Of a stretch of 64,000 nt of DNA, positions 10,321-17,245 are shown piece by piece; the first letter of the stretch is position 1; the number at the start of each line of letters is the position of its first letter. The notes under the pieces are model-generated. The model had not been told where the DNA came from. It did not search any database and worked only from the letters and a program-made list of their open reading frames with translations. Both the position numbers and the translations under genes were made by a program. This DNA is from Thalassolituus hydrocarboniclasticus. Lineage in GTDB: Bacteria > Pseudomonadota > Gammaproteobacteria > Pseudomonadales > Oceanobacteraceae. The stretch covers positions 949,501 to 1,013,500 of the forward strand of contig NZ_CP054475.1 in assembly GCF_025345565.1 (NCBI RefSeq), in the 5' to 3' direction.

Positions 10321-10348
10321 TTGTTTAATTAATGTTAACAGGCCCTGG
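10321..10348. repeat. Degenerate copy of the right end of the 5892-6159 element
   Basis: 28 bases matching 6133-6160 at 22 positions, including the terminal AACAGGCCCT-type sequence. Only the last part of the element is recognisable, with no partner left end nearby. It sits between the deoxyribosyltransferase and DUF2798 genes and looks like a decayed solo end. Confidence 0.5.
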
Positions 10349-10419
10349 CGTAAATCCGTTGCCGGCCAAAGCAGATAACGTTTGGTTGGGATGATTTCCC
10401 GTAAGTAATGCCAGGCGGC

Positions 10420-10626
10420 TTATTTAAACCGCATCGATAATTTCTGAATGGTCGGGCCCGTAAAAAATGCGATTAACGCTGCCGCCGGCCAGGCAAGTAC
10501 CCAGGCTTTAAACCAGCGCAGGAAAAACTCATCGGTAAAACCCAGGTTGATAAAGGTAATCCAGCAGGTCATCAGCACCGATAAGACAAAAGACATCATC
10601 AGGGTAAATGCAATGCGCTGTTTCAT
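10420..10626 (-). CDS. DUF2798 family small membrane protein
   Basis: A 68-residue integral membrane protein of unknown function. Two hydrophobic helices are visible (FTLMMSFVLSVLMTCWITFI and AWVLAWPAAALIAFFTGP), joined by FTDEFFLRWFK. The layout, with an aromatic WxxxW-type second helix and a PTIQKLS end, is that of DUF2798. ATG at 10626 is favoured because GAGG lies eight bases upstream; an in-frame GTG starts two codons earlier. Confidence 0.8.
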   Translation of the reverse strand: MKQRIAFTLMMSFVLSVLMTCWITFINLGFTDEFFLRWFKAWVLAWPAAALIAFFTGPTIQKLSMRFK

Positions 10627-10752
10627 GGTCACAGCCTCGCGAATAATGGATTAAACAGAAAGAAGCAGCGCAGGCTACGCCTGGCGGGGGAGCAGAAAAA
10701 GTCGTTGCGCCGGAACAGAATATTCCGGCGCAGACAACAGCGGTTAGCGCCG

Positions 10753-11316
10753 TTATTTCAACAGGGTCAGATATTGCGGTTCTACATCGGCAGCCAGATA
10801 AGCCAGACCGAGTTTGTTCAGGTAATCCATACGGTCACACTTGAACGGATCAATCTCGGCCAGTGTTTTGCCGTTGTTTTCGTACAGCTCGCGCAGCCAG
10901 GCTACATACAGGTTACCCGGCTCCATCACCAGGGCTGCTCCACCGGCATCGGTCGTTACCTGTGCCTGCAATGCTTCAGGCAGGTTCACTGCAAAGATAA
11001 CGGCCTCTTCATTGCCCTGCAGGTACAGATTGCGGGTGTGGGTTTTCTGGCAGGCCCAGAAATACGCCAGTTCTTTACTCTGGGTTAAAAACACCGGGTC
11101 TTTATGTTCGCTGGTGGTGTGACCAATAGTGCTCAGGGTTTTCAGCTGACGCGCCATTATCTCAGCGTCGCCGGAGCCTTTCAGGCCCTCGCTCTGAATA
11201 GCAGCAACCAGACCGGAGGCGGTGCCATGATACCAGGTGCCGGACGTGGCAATACCATCGTCAGAAAGCAGCTGGGCAAGATCCTGAAACTGAGTTGGGG
11301 TGGTAAATTCTTTCAT
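10753..11316 (-). CDS. Hypothetical protein with ADP-ribosyltransferase-like N-terminal signature
   Basis: 187 residues, cytoplasmic by appearance; function not recognised. Residues 28-46 (WYHGTASGLVAAIQSEGLK) resemble the HGT/S...I...GL start of ADP-ribosyltransferase-fold proteins. PVFLTQSKELAYFWA near residue 75 resembles the following (F/Y)LT....A..YA strand-helix. A third catalytic position is not obvious; candidates lie in NEEAVIFAVNLPE. This fold reading is inference from short motifs. GGAATCCAGAAC before the ATG gives a ribosome-binding site. Neighbours give no functional clue. Confidence 0.5.
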   Translation of the reverse strand: MKEFTTPTQFQDLAQLLSDDGIATSGTWYHGTASGLVAAIQSEGLKGSGDAEIMARQLKTLSTIGHTTSEHKDPVFLTQSKELAYFWACQKTHTRNLYLQGNEEAVIFAVNLPEALQAQVTTDAGGAALVMEPGNLYVAWLRELYENNGKTLAEIDPFKCDRMDYLNKLGLAYLAADVEPQYLTLLK

Positions 11317-11454
11317 GTTCTGGATTCCGGACTAAGGGCCGGCACGGCAGGCCCTGATCAATGATCGTGTAAAGGCCGCCATTGTAGCAGGAGTCCGGCA
11401 CTTTGTCTGAGGTGGCCACCGTTTGCGGCGCCACAGTCTGTTGTGCTAAACCTA

Positions 11455-11853
11455 TCAGTTTTTACCGGGCGGCCATTGGGCGAAACCATCAATTCCTTCC
11501 CAGTTAAGCCAGGGTTTGTCGTGTTCCTGCCAGATATGCGCCTGTGGCCGTGCACCCGGATCTTCATCAAGGGTGGCTACACGCACAATCACCAGCGGCA
11601 TCGCCGGACGTTCGGCCATTAAATGACTGCCGCAGCGTGAGCAGAACCAGCGGTTTTTGCCCGGGGAAGATTCATAGCAGCTGAGTTTGTCTTCACCACT
11701 CAGCCAGCGGAAGTGTTCACGCTTAACACCGGCGGTGGGCACAAAGGCTGCGCCCTGAGCTTTACGACAGGTATCACAATGGCAATGCATAATGGGCATG
11801 GCCAGTTCATCCATTTCGTAGCTGACCGTGCCACACAGACAACTCCCTTTCAT
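11455..11853 (-). CDS. GFA family (CENP-V/GFA domain) zinc protein
   Basis: 132-residue protein of the glutathione-dependent formaldehyde-activating (GFA) fold, which binds zinc through cysteines. The pattern is clear: GSCLCGTVSYE, HCHCDTCRKAQGAAF and WFCSRCGSHL. Most members have no demonstrated Gfa activity, so the substrate is unknown. GGAGCAGCG precedes the ATG at good spacing. A second GFA gene lies at 36150-36557; the two share the motifs but are clearly diverged. Confidence 0.88.
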   Translation of the reverse strand: MKGSCLCGTVSYEMDELAMPIMHCHCDTCRKAQGAAFVPTAGVKREHFRWLSGEDKLSCYESSPGKNRWFCSRCGSHLMAERPAMPLVIVRVATLDEDPGARPQAHIWQEHDKPWLNWEGIDGFAQWPPGKN

Positions 11854-11911
11854 TCGCTGCTCCTTCTGCTTTTTCAGACTGACGTTATTTCTTCGCGCGC
11901 GGGAGGATTTC

Positions 11912-12724
11912 TCAGGCGCGGGATTTATTTCTCAGGTGTGAGTAAACCAGTAAGTAGCCTACCGAACACAGCAGCGAGGCGGCCGTTCCCCAGTGCAGGC
12001 CAAGCAGTGGATACAGGTAACTGACTGCCAGCGCATAAACCACTAATGCGCCGATACCATCGGGATAATGTTTGATGGTGGCGTTAAGCACCCCGGCGCC
12101 GTAGCTGATGTGCAGGATCAGCATCAGCGGGAAAAAACTCACCGGAAAAGCCGCCAGCAAGCCGGCGAGGGTCGGGCCAAGCAGATCGGCAAGGCCGGTA
12201 ATCAGCAGTATTGATGCTGTGGCAATACTGGCACGGAACAGCAGAGTCGCAGCCTTACCGGATAATAATTCGGCCAGCTTATTGGCCGGTGGCTGACTGC
12301 GGTCAATCTGCTGTTCGGCAATATCTTTAAACAGCGTGCGGAATAAAAAGATGGCGGCAACCACCACCGCCAGACTCAGCCAGCGGTTGGCCGGTAATTG
12401 CTGCAGAATCAGACTGGCGGCAAAAAAGCAGGCAAAGCCACTGAGCACCGCCAGCGGTAACCATTGCATGCCAGGTTTACGTTTAGCTACCTGCCAGTAA
12501 CCATAGGCCAGACAAATAGCAGAGGTCAGGCCGGACAGGGTAAATACCGCGCTGTCGGCGGCAAACTGCGGTCCCTGCTGCCAGCCGAAAAAATACAGTG
12601 CAATCGCTGTCCCGAGCGGAAAACCGGCCAGTAGTCCGGCATGGCGCGGGCTCATACGTTCGGCCACTTTGGCCAGCAGCACAACGGTTAAGAAAGTAAC
12701 CAGAATTTTGGCGAGTAACAGCAC
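11912..12724 (-). CDS. Multi-pass inner-membrane protein with an internal repeat
   Basis: 270-residue hydrophobic protein with about eight or nine membrane segments; no family recognised with certainty. The halves look related: HAGLLAGFPLGTAIALYFFG in the first and LAGLLAAFPVSFFPLMLILH in the second, which suggests an inverted or tandem duplication as in many small transporters. A charged cytoplasmic loop (FKDIAEQQIDRSQPP) joins the halves. The start is GTG, with GAGG five bases upstream. Function and substrate unknown. Confidence 0.65.
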   Translation of the reverse strand: MLLLAKILVTFLTVVLLAKVAERMSPRHAGLLAGFPLGTAIALYFFGWQQGPQFAADSAVFTLSGLTSAICLAYGYWQVAKRKPGMQWLPLAVLSGFACFFAASLILQQLPANRWLSLAVVVAAIFLFRTLFKDIAEQQIDRSQPPANKLAELLSGKAATLLFRASIATASILLITGLADLLGPTLAGLLAAFPVSFFPLMLILHISYGAGVLNATIKHYPDGIGALVVYALAVSYLYPLLGLHWGTAASLLCSVGYLLVYSHLRNKSRA

Positions 12725-12892
12725 AATAACCTCACGATGCCTGAGCTGGTGGTGAATAACGCGGACAGAGGTGCCCGGTATTTAAAATGCAGTTTAACAA
12801 CAATGTCGGGCGTGGCGAATGAGTAGTTTTACCGCCGTATATTCTGTGGCAGAGTCGGTACAGGAATAACAATAATCTAACAGGGAAGCGCG

Positions 12893-13375
12893 ATGAAAGA
12901 TTATCTCTACCTCGCCATTATTGCCGCCCTTGGTTCTGCACTGGTTTATCAGGTGTTTAACCCAGCGGAATGTCCTTTGCAGCAGGAGCTCAGCGCGATA
13001 CAGGACGAGCTTCGTAACTGCCGCAGTGAGCAGGATGGTCTGAAGACGGCCAATGCCTTACTGAATAACCAGCGTATTCAGGCTGAAGCACAGCGTGATG
13101 CGGCAAAGCGGCAGGCCGATCAGGCTGAGGGCAAAGTCGAAGGTCTGAATAACACCATCACCCAGCGTACCCGTGAGCTGAACGAACAGATCGAATCCTT
13201 TAACCGCTTAAAGGCAGGGCGTGATCAGCTGCTGGTGATTAATCAGCGTATTAATGACCGTCTGAGTTTACTCAGGGCGCTTAAGCAGCAGGGGTCAGAA
13301 CGCAGTCAGCAGCAACTGGATGAATTACTGGCCGAAGATATTGATGGTTTTCTGGTATGGGAGGGCAGCCAATGA
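12893..13375 (+). CDS. Inner-membrane-anchored coiled-coil protein (unknown)
   Basis: 160 residues. An N-terminal membrane helix (YLYLAIIAALGSALVYQVF, residues 4-22) is followed by a long heptad-rich coiled coil from about residue 30 to 125, rich in Gln, Arg and Glu, and a short acidic tail (LLAEDIDGFLVWE). One helix plus a periplasmic coiled coil suggests a tether or spacer. The stop overlaps the start of the next gene in an ATGA junction, so the pair is translationally coupled. CAGGGAAGCGCG precedes the ATG. The arrangement recalls phage Rz/Rz1 spanins, but no phage gene is nearby. Confidence 0.65.
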   Translation: MKDYLYLAIIAALGSALVYQVFNPAECPLQQELSAIQDELRNCRSEQDGLKTANALLNNQRIQAEAQRDAAKRQADQAEGKVEGLNNTITQRTRELNEQIESFNRLKAGRDQLLVINQRINDRLSLLRALKQQGSERSQQQLDELLAEDIDGFLVWEGSQ

Positions 13376-13941
13376 AACCGGGCAAGAGTCTGTTTATTGC
13401 GGCGCTGCCGTTTTTCCTGCCGGGGTGCGTGATGCTGACCAGTACGCACAAGCAGTTAATGGCGGCAGAAGAGTACCGGGTGAATGACCTGAAACATCAG
13501 CTGCAGCAGGTCAGCAGCGAGCGTGATCAGTTAAAGCTGGATCAGCAGAGCAGTGCCAGCCAGCTGCAGGAATGCAGCTCGGCATTGAGTGTATGCAACC
13601 GGGAGCGTGCCGCGTTGCAGGCGCAGCTGGAACAATGCAATAAGCGGCCGACCGGTACGGTAACGGTTGCCGACTGCAGTATTAGCGATGTTCACTTTGA
13701 GGTGCTGGAAGAAAATAAGCCACCGCAATGGCTGCGCGACTTCCACGTGCCGGACATCCGTGTTCAGCCACAGAAAGACGGCATCAATGCGCAGGGTGAA
13801 ACGCTGTATTACCTGTCGGCTGCTCAGCTGCAGGAACTGAACAACGGCATTAAATTATTAATCCGTGCCAGTCGCGGCTGGCCGATCTGGTATCGCGAAG
13901 TACTGGAGCGGCCACAGCGGCAAATGCCCGCAGCGGAATAA
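13372..13941 (+). CDS. Coiled-coil lipoprotein coupled to the preceding gene (unknown)
   Basis: 189 residues from the ATG at 13372, which overlaps the previous stop. The signal peptide ends in a lipobox, FFLPGC, so the product should be lipidated and probably sorted to the outer membrane. A coiled coil covers about residues 25-90 and includes a CSSALSVCNRE region with extra cysteines. The C-terminal part (from VADCSISDVHFEVLEE to WPIWYREVLERP) appears globular and is unfamiliar. Together with its partner it could bridge inner and outer membranes. No function can be assigned. Confidence 0.65.
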   Translation: MKPGKSLFIAALPFFLPGCVMLTSTHKQLMAAEEYRVNDLKHQLQQVSSERDQLKLDQQSSASQLQECSSALSVCNRERAALQAQLEQCNKRPTGTVTVADCSISDVHFEVLEENKPPQWLRDFHVPDIRVQPQKDGINAQGETLYYLSAAQLQELNNGIKLLIRASRGWPIWYREVLERPQRQMPAAE

Positions 13942-13945
13942 ATCG

Positions 13946-14557
13946 TTAATGGGCTGTTATCAGTAAGCCCTGAGCTATTAAAGCCGCCTGCCGGGCGGCT
14001 TTTTTATTGCCCTGCACCTGCGCGCAGACAATCGCCCCTTCTTTTAACAGACATAAATCATCCGCCAGCTTTTTTGCTTTTCTGCTATCCAGCCATTGCC
14101 CCAGGTGTTTGCTCAGCATGCTGACAAGGCGGGTTTTATGCTGCGCACAGTGCTGATGAACCGGATGGGCAGGGTCGGTAAATTCGGCAGCGCTGTGCAT
14201 AAAAAAACAACCGCGGAATTCCTGTAACTCGGCCACACGGTTATGAAACCAGTCATCCAGAGCGGAAAACCAGTGCTGCACCGTATCTTCTGTGCTGCTG
14301 GCGTTGCGGATACGTTGTTCAAGCCAGTTAAAAAATACCTCATCGCGATAGGCCAGCACCGCCAGTACCAGTTCATCTTTACTGGCGAAGTGGTGGTACA
14401 GGGTTTTTTTCGCAATACCGGCTTCCTGCAGAATCTGATTAATGCCAACGCCATGAATGCTGTCACGGTAAAACAAAGCAAAGGCGGTCTGTATCAGCTG
14501 TTGCTGCTTGGCGGGTACAGCATTGACTGCTGATGGTGTCGGTGAAGAATCGGTCAT
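13946..14557 (-). CDS. TetR/AcrR family transcriptional regulator
   Basis: About 203 residues. The N-terminal helix-turn-helix is typical: LIQTAFALFYRDSIHGVGIN, then AGIAKKTLYHHFASKDEL. The C-terminal ligand domain contains FRGCFFMHSAAEF, seen in TetR proteins that respond to small electrophiles or aromatics; the actual ligand is unknown. ATG at 14557 is chosen because GGAG precedes it; an earlier in-frame ATG at 14590 would add 11 unfamiliar residues. It is divergent from the HPP-family gene, with a 16-bp palindrome between them, so it probably represses that gene and itself. Confidence 0.9.
   Translation of the reverse strand: MTDSSPTPSAVNAVPAKQQQLIQTAFALFYRDSIHGVGINQILQEAGIAKKTLYHHFASKDELVLAVLAYRDEVFFNWLEQRIRNASSTEDTVQHWFSALDDWFHNRVAELQEFRGCFFMHSAAEFTDPAHPVHQHCAQHKTRLVSMLSKHLGQWLDSRKAKKLADDLCLLKEGAIVCAQVQGNKKAARQAALIAQGLLITAH
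13980..14006 (+). terminator. Intrinsic terminator for the 12.9-13.9 kb pair, inside the tetR coding end
   Basis: AGCCGCC (13982-13988) and GGCGGCT (13994-14000) with a TGCCG loop, then a T-run, form a plus-strand terminator. It overlaps codons near the 3' end of the convergent TetR gene, so the two transcription units share this sequence. Confidence 0.75.
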
Positions 14558-14590
14558 GGTAAGGCTCCGCTGATATGCCGATATTGACAA

Positions 14591-14612
14591 AGGTATACCG
14601 ATTTGTCTACCT
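14591..14612. promoter_or_regulatory. Second, imperfect TetR-type operator
   Basis: AGGTATACCGA and TTTGTCTACCT match as inverted repeats at 8 of 11 positions and share the GTAnACC/GGTnTAC character of the palindrome at 14624-14639. It lies close to the likely tetR promoter, about 35 bases upstream of its start codon. Confidence 0.45.
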
Positions 14613-14623
14613 TGTGTTTAAGG

Positions 14624-14639
14624 TAGACCGATCGGTCTA
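14624..14639. promoter_or_regulatory. Palindromic operator TAGACCGATCGGTCTA
   Basis: A perfect 16-bp palindrome between the divergent tetR and HPP genes. Its TAGACC...GGTCTA half-sites are like those described for NemR-type TetR repressors. It lies 44 bases before the HPP start codon, where a repressor could block the promoter. Confidence 0.75.
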
Positions 14640-14682
14640 TTTGTTTGAGCTTAACGCTACAGCCGTTATCACAGGAGACACT

Positions 14683-15171
14683 ATGCTTCATCTTTTACGC
14701 CACCCATCCATAACCTCGCTCAGGGCAGCTTTACTGGCCGGCGCCGGGGCAATGCTCTGTATCAGCAGCCTGGCATTACTGCAGCACTGGCAGCACAGCC
14801 TGCTGATCATGGCGCCTTTTGGTGCCACCATGGTGATTCTGTTTGCCTTGCCCGACAGTCCGCTGGCACAGCCGCGCAATATTATCGGTGGCCATCTGCT
14901 GACCGCTCTGATCGGCTTGCTGATGCTGCATTATGCAGAGGTCAGCCCGCTGACACTGGGGCTGGCGACTGGGCTTGGAGTCAGCCTGATGGTGCTGACC
15001 AATACTCTGCATCCGCCGGCCGGAGCGAATCCATTGCTGGTTATGCTGACGGTTCCTGAGTGGGATTTTTTACTGACTCCGGTGCTTAGCGGAGCCGTGC
15101 TGATTGTACTGTTCGGCGTGATCTACCACCGTATGATCAACCGTCGTGCGTATCCGTTGCGCTGGTTTTAA
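14683..15171 (+). CDS. HPP family integral membrane protein
   Basis: 162 residues from the ATG at 14683, which has ACAGGAGACACT upstream. The frame is open further upstream, but that part lies over the operators and lacks homology. The family-naming motif is present: TNTLHPPAGANPLLVML near residue 105, preceded by MAPFGATMVILFALPDSPLAQPRN. About four hydrophobic segments are visible. HPP proteins are small membrane proteins, some linked to nitrite transport in chloroplasts and cyanobacteria; the bacterial role is unclear. Probably repressed by the adjacent TetR protein. Confidence 0.85.
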   Translation: MLHLLRHPSITSLRAALLAGAGAMLCISSLALLQHWQHSLLIMAPFGATMVILFALPDSPLAQPRNIIGGHLLTALIGLLMLHYAEVSPLTLGLATGLGVSLMVLTNTLHPPAGANPLLVMLTVPEWDFLLTPVLSGAVLIVLFGVIYHRMINRRAYPLRWF

Positions 15172-15222
15172 CCTTTTTATCTGCGATGGCGGTCGGGGCA
15201 TTGCGGCCGCTATAATCCGCCG

Positions 15223-16506
15223 ATGACTGATTTCAATACTTCCCCCGAAACGACCGCGCCGGCGAAAACACTGCTGGTGATTGGCTATGTCTGGCCCGAA
15301 CCCAATTCCTCGGCGGCGGGCAGCCGTATGCTGCAGCTGATTCAGGCGCTGCAGCAAGATGGTTATGCCGTGCACTATGGTTCACCGGCCGAGTTCAGTG
15401 AACATGCCGCCGATTTACCGGCGCTGAATATTCAGCCACATAAGCTGGCGCTGAACAGTTCGTCGTTCGATGACTTTATTCAACGGCTTAAACCTGATGC
15501 GGTGATGTTTGACCGCTTTATGATGGAAGAACAGTTCGGCTGGCGGGTGGAAAAATACTGCCCTGAGGCGTTACGTCTTCTCGATACCGAAGACCTGCAC
15601 TGTCTGCGTTATGCGCGCGCAGCGATGATTAAAGCCGACCCGCAACAGCCGGTGATTCAGCCACCGGCAGAATTTATGCACAGTGAGCTGGCCGTGCGCG
15701 AAATCGCTGCCATTCTGCGTTGTGATCTGAGCCTGATGATTTCTGAATTTGAAATGGACTGGCTGCAGTCACAATTTAATGTGCCGGCCACTCAGTTGTT
15801 GTATCTGCCGTTTATGCAGGCTGAAAAAAACACGGCACAGACTGTGCCGGATTTTTCCCGGCGTCAGCATTTTATCAGCATCGGTAACTTTCGCCATGAA
15901 CCTAACTGGGATGCCGTGCGCTATTTAAAAGAATCGTTATGGCCGGCGATCCGCCAGCAACTTCCTCAGGCTGAGCTGCATATTTATGGCGCTTATCCGC
16001 CGCCTAAAGCCACCCAGCTGCATAATGCCCGCCAGGGTTTTCTGGTTAAAGGCTGGGCTGATGATGCACAACAGGTAGTGCGCTCGGCGCGGGTGATGCT
16101 GGCACCATTACGCTTTGGTGCCGGACTAAAAGGCAAATTAATTGATGCCGCCGAATGCGGTACGCCAGCGGTGACGACCGCCATTGGTGCTGAAGGTATG
16201 TATGCTCCGGGCTCTGCAGCGGCACTGGTTGCCAATAGCGCTGAGGACTTTATTCAGCAGGCGGTGGCGTTGTATCAGGATGAAACGCAGTGGCTGCGGC
16301 TACAGAAAAACGGACTTAATCTGATCAGTTCACGTTTTTCTTTTGCTGAACATGCGCCGCGTTTACAGCAGCGTCTGGCCGCTATCGGTAAGAATATTCA
16401 GGCCCACCGTCAGCAGCATTTTTACGGCATGATGCTGCGCCATCACAGCTTAAAAAGCACGCAGTATATGGCGCAGTGGATCGAAGCGAAAAACCGCATT
16501 CAGTAA
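15223..16506 (+). CDS. Glycosyltransferase (GT-B fold, GT4-like)
   Basis: 427 residues. The N-terminal Rossmann half starts LLVIGYVWPEPNSSAAGSRM, whose SAAGSRM loop is typical of this subgroup. The C-terminal half contains FISIGNFRHEPNWDAVRYL, then APLRFGAGLKGKLIDAAECG, the nucleotide-sugar binding region with the conserved acidic residue. It probably transfers a sugar in surface polysaccharide or lipid modification. No other polysaccharide gene is adjacent, so donor and acceptor are unknown. It could equally modify a protein. Confidence 0.8.
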   Translation: MTDFNTSPETTAPAKTLLVIGYVWPEPNSSAAGSRMLQLIQALQQDGYAVHYGSPAEFSEHAADLPALNIQPHKLALNSSSFDDFIQRLKPDAVMFDRFMMEEQFGWRVEKYCPEALRLLDTEDLHCLRYARAAMIKADPQQPVIQPPAEFMHSELAVREIAAILRCDLSLMISEFEMDWLQSQFNVPATQLLYLPFMQAEKNTAQTVPDFSRRQHFISIGNFRHEPNWDAVRYLKESLWPAIRQQLPQAELHIYGAYPPPKATQLHNARQGFLVKGWADDAQQVVRSARVMLAPLRFGAGLKGKLIDAAECGTPAVTTAIGAEGMYAPGSAAALVANSAEDFIQQAVALYQDETQWLRLQKNGLNLISSRFSFAEHAPRLQQRLAAIGKNIQAHRQQHFYGMMLRHHSLKSTQYMAQWIEAKNRIQ

Positions 16507-17150
16507 CACTACTGCTTTTCAATCTGAAACGCCTTTCCGGGGCAAGCCCCTGGCCCCCCTGCAAGGAGAGGTATCTCCTTACGATCCTCTCTTTTCGGCG
16601 CGTCCGGCTTCATCCAGCCAACTGCAATGATTATGCGGCACGCAAAACAATTCGCCCCGGAACGACGCTTTAAAACAGCAAGCATTTGTATCGTTCCGGG
16701 GCAGGGTTTTGCTCTGAAGGCCGCAGAATCATCTGCTTGACTGGCGCCGCACGATCGCCGGTTACAGTAATCCGCTCAGCCGTATTTCATAGGAAACCGT
16801 GTTTGAGACATGATATTTAAAAGAATGCGTTTGATTTGAAAAACGGCATTGCGGTGACGGTTTTCTGCGCCTCTGGGGCCGCCGCAGAAACCGCTGGTAT
16901 GTCTGGTCTGTACGCAGGGATGCGGACAAGTGGCTCCGGCCATGGATGGCCGATGAGGCGCGCGGCCAGTAAATATCAAGGTTTCAAGGGTGACGGCCCA
17001 GAAAGCGCGAAGCTGGGGTCGGCCCGCCGGCAAGGGGATAAGTTCCCCTGGGAGGCAGCAGGCCTTGATGTTAAAAACAATGTTTTTGCTACTTATGCTG
17101 CTGATTAAAAACTGTGGGACAGCTGTGGCATTCAGTAAAGTCAGTTGCAG
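16507..17150. other. Poorly coding stretch with inverted repeats
   Basis: About 640 bases without a convincing gene. Short frames exist on both strands but lack start signals or recognisable motifs. Structural features are AAGGAGA/TCTCCTT with a GGTA loop near 16564, and a perfect 12-bp inverted repeat GCCCCGGAACGA (16654-16665) / TCGTTCCGGGGC (16691-16702) with a 25-base spacer. GC-rich runs such as GGGGCAAGCCCC suggest repeat-derived or decayed sequence. A small RNA cannot be excluded. Confidence 0.45.
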
Positions 17151-17154
17151 ATAT

Positions 17155-17187
17155 AAAAAAACCGGCCGGGCATAATGCCGGGCCGGT
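17155..17187 (-). terminator. Intrinsic terminator of the 5'-nucleotidase gene
   Basis: ACCGGCC (17161-17167) and GGCCGGT (17181-17187), with an inner GGCAT/ATGCC stem, form a hairpin preceded on the plus strand by an A-run (17155-17160). On the minus strand this reads as a stem followed by T residues, downstream of the stop at 17246. Confidence 0.8.
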
Positions 17188-17245
17188 GATCACAATTTTT
17201 TTAATACGTGTGATCAGGCTGCAGATAATCTTCTTAGGGGAGAGG

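Noticed and set aside
12893-13941. Prophage lysis cassette
   Set aside because: The spanin-like layout is suggestive, but no holin, endolysin or other phage gene is nearby; kept only as a hypothesis.
16836-17108. Small ORF in the gap before the 5'-nucleotidase gene
   Set aside because: No ribosome-binding site, no motif, and competing frames on the other strand.
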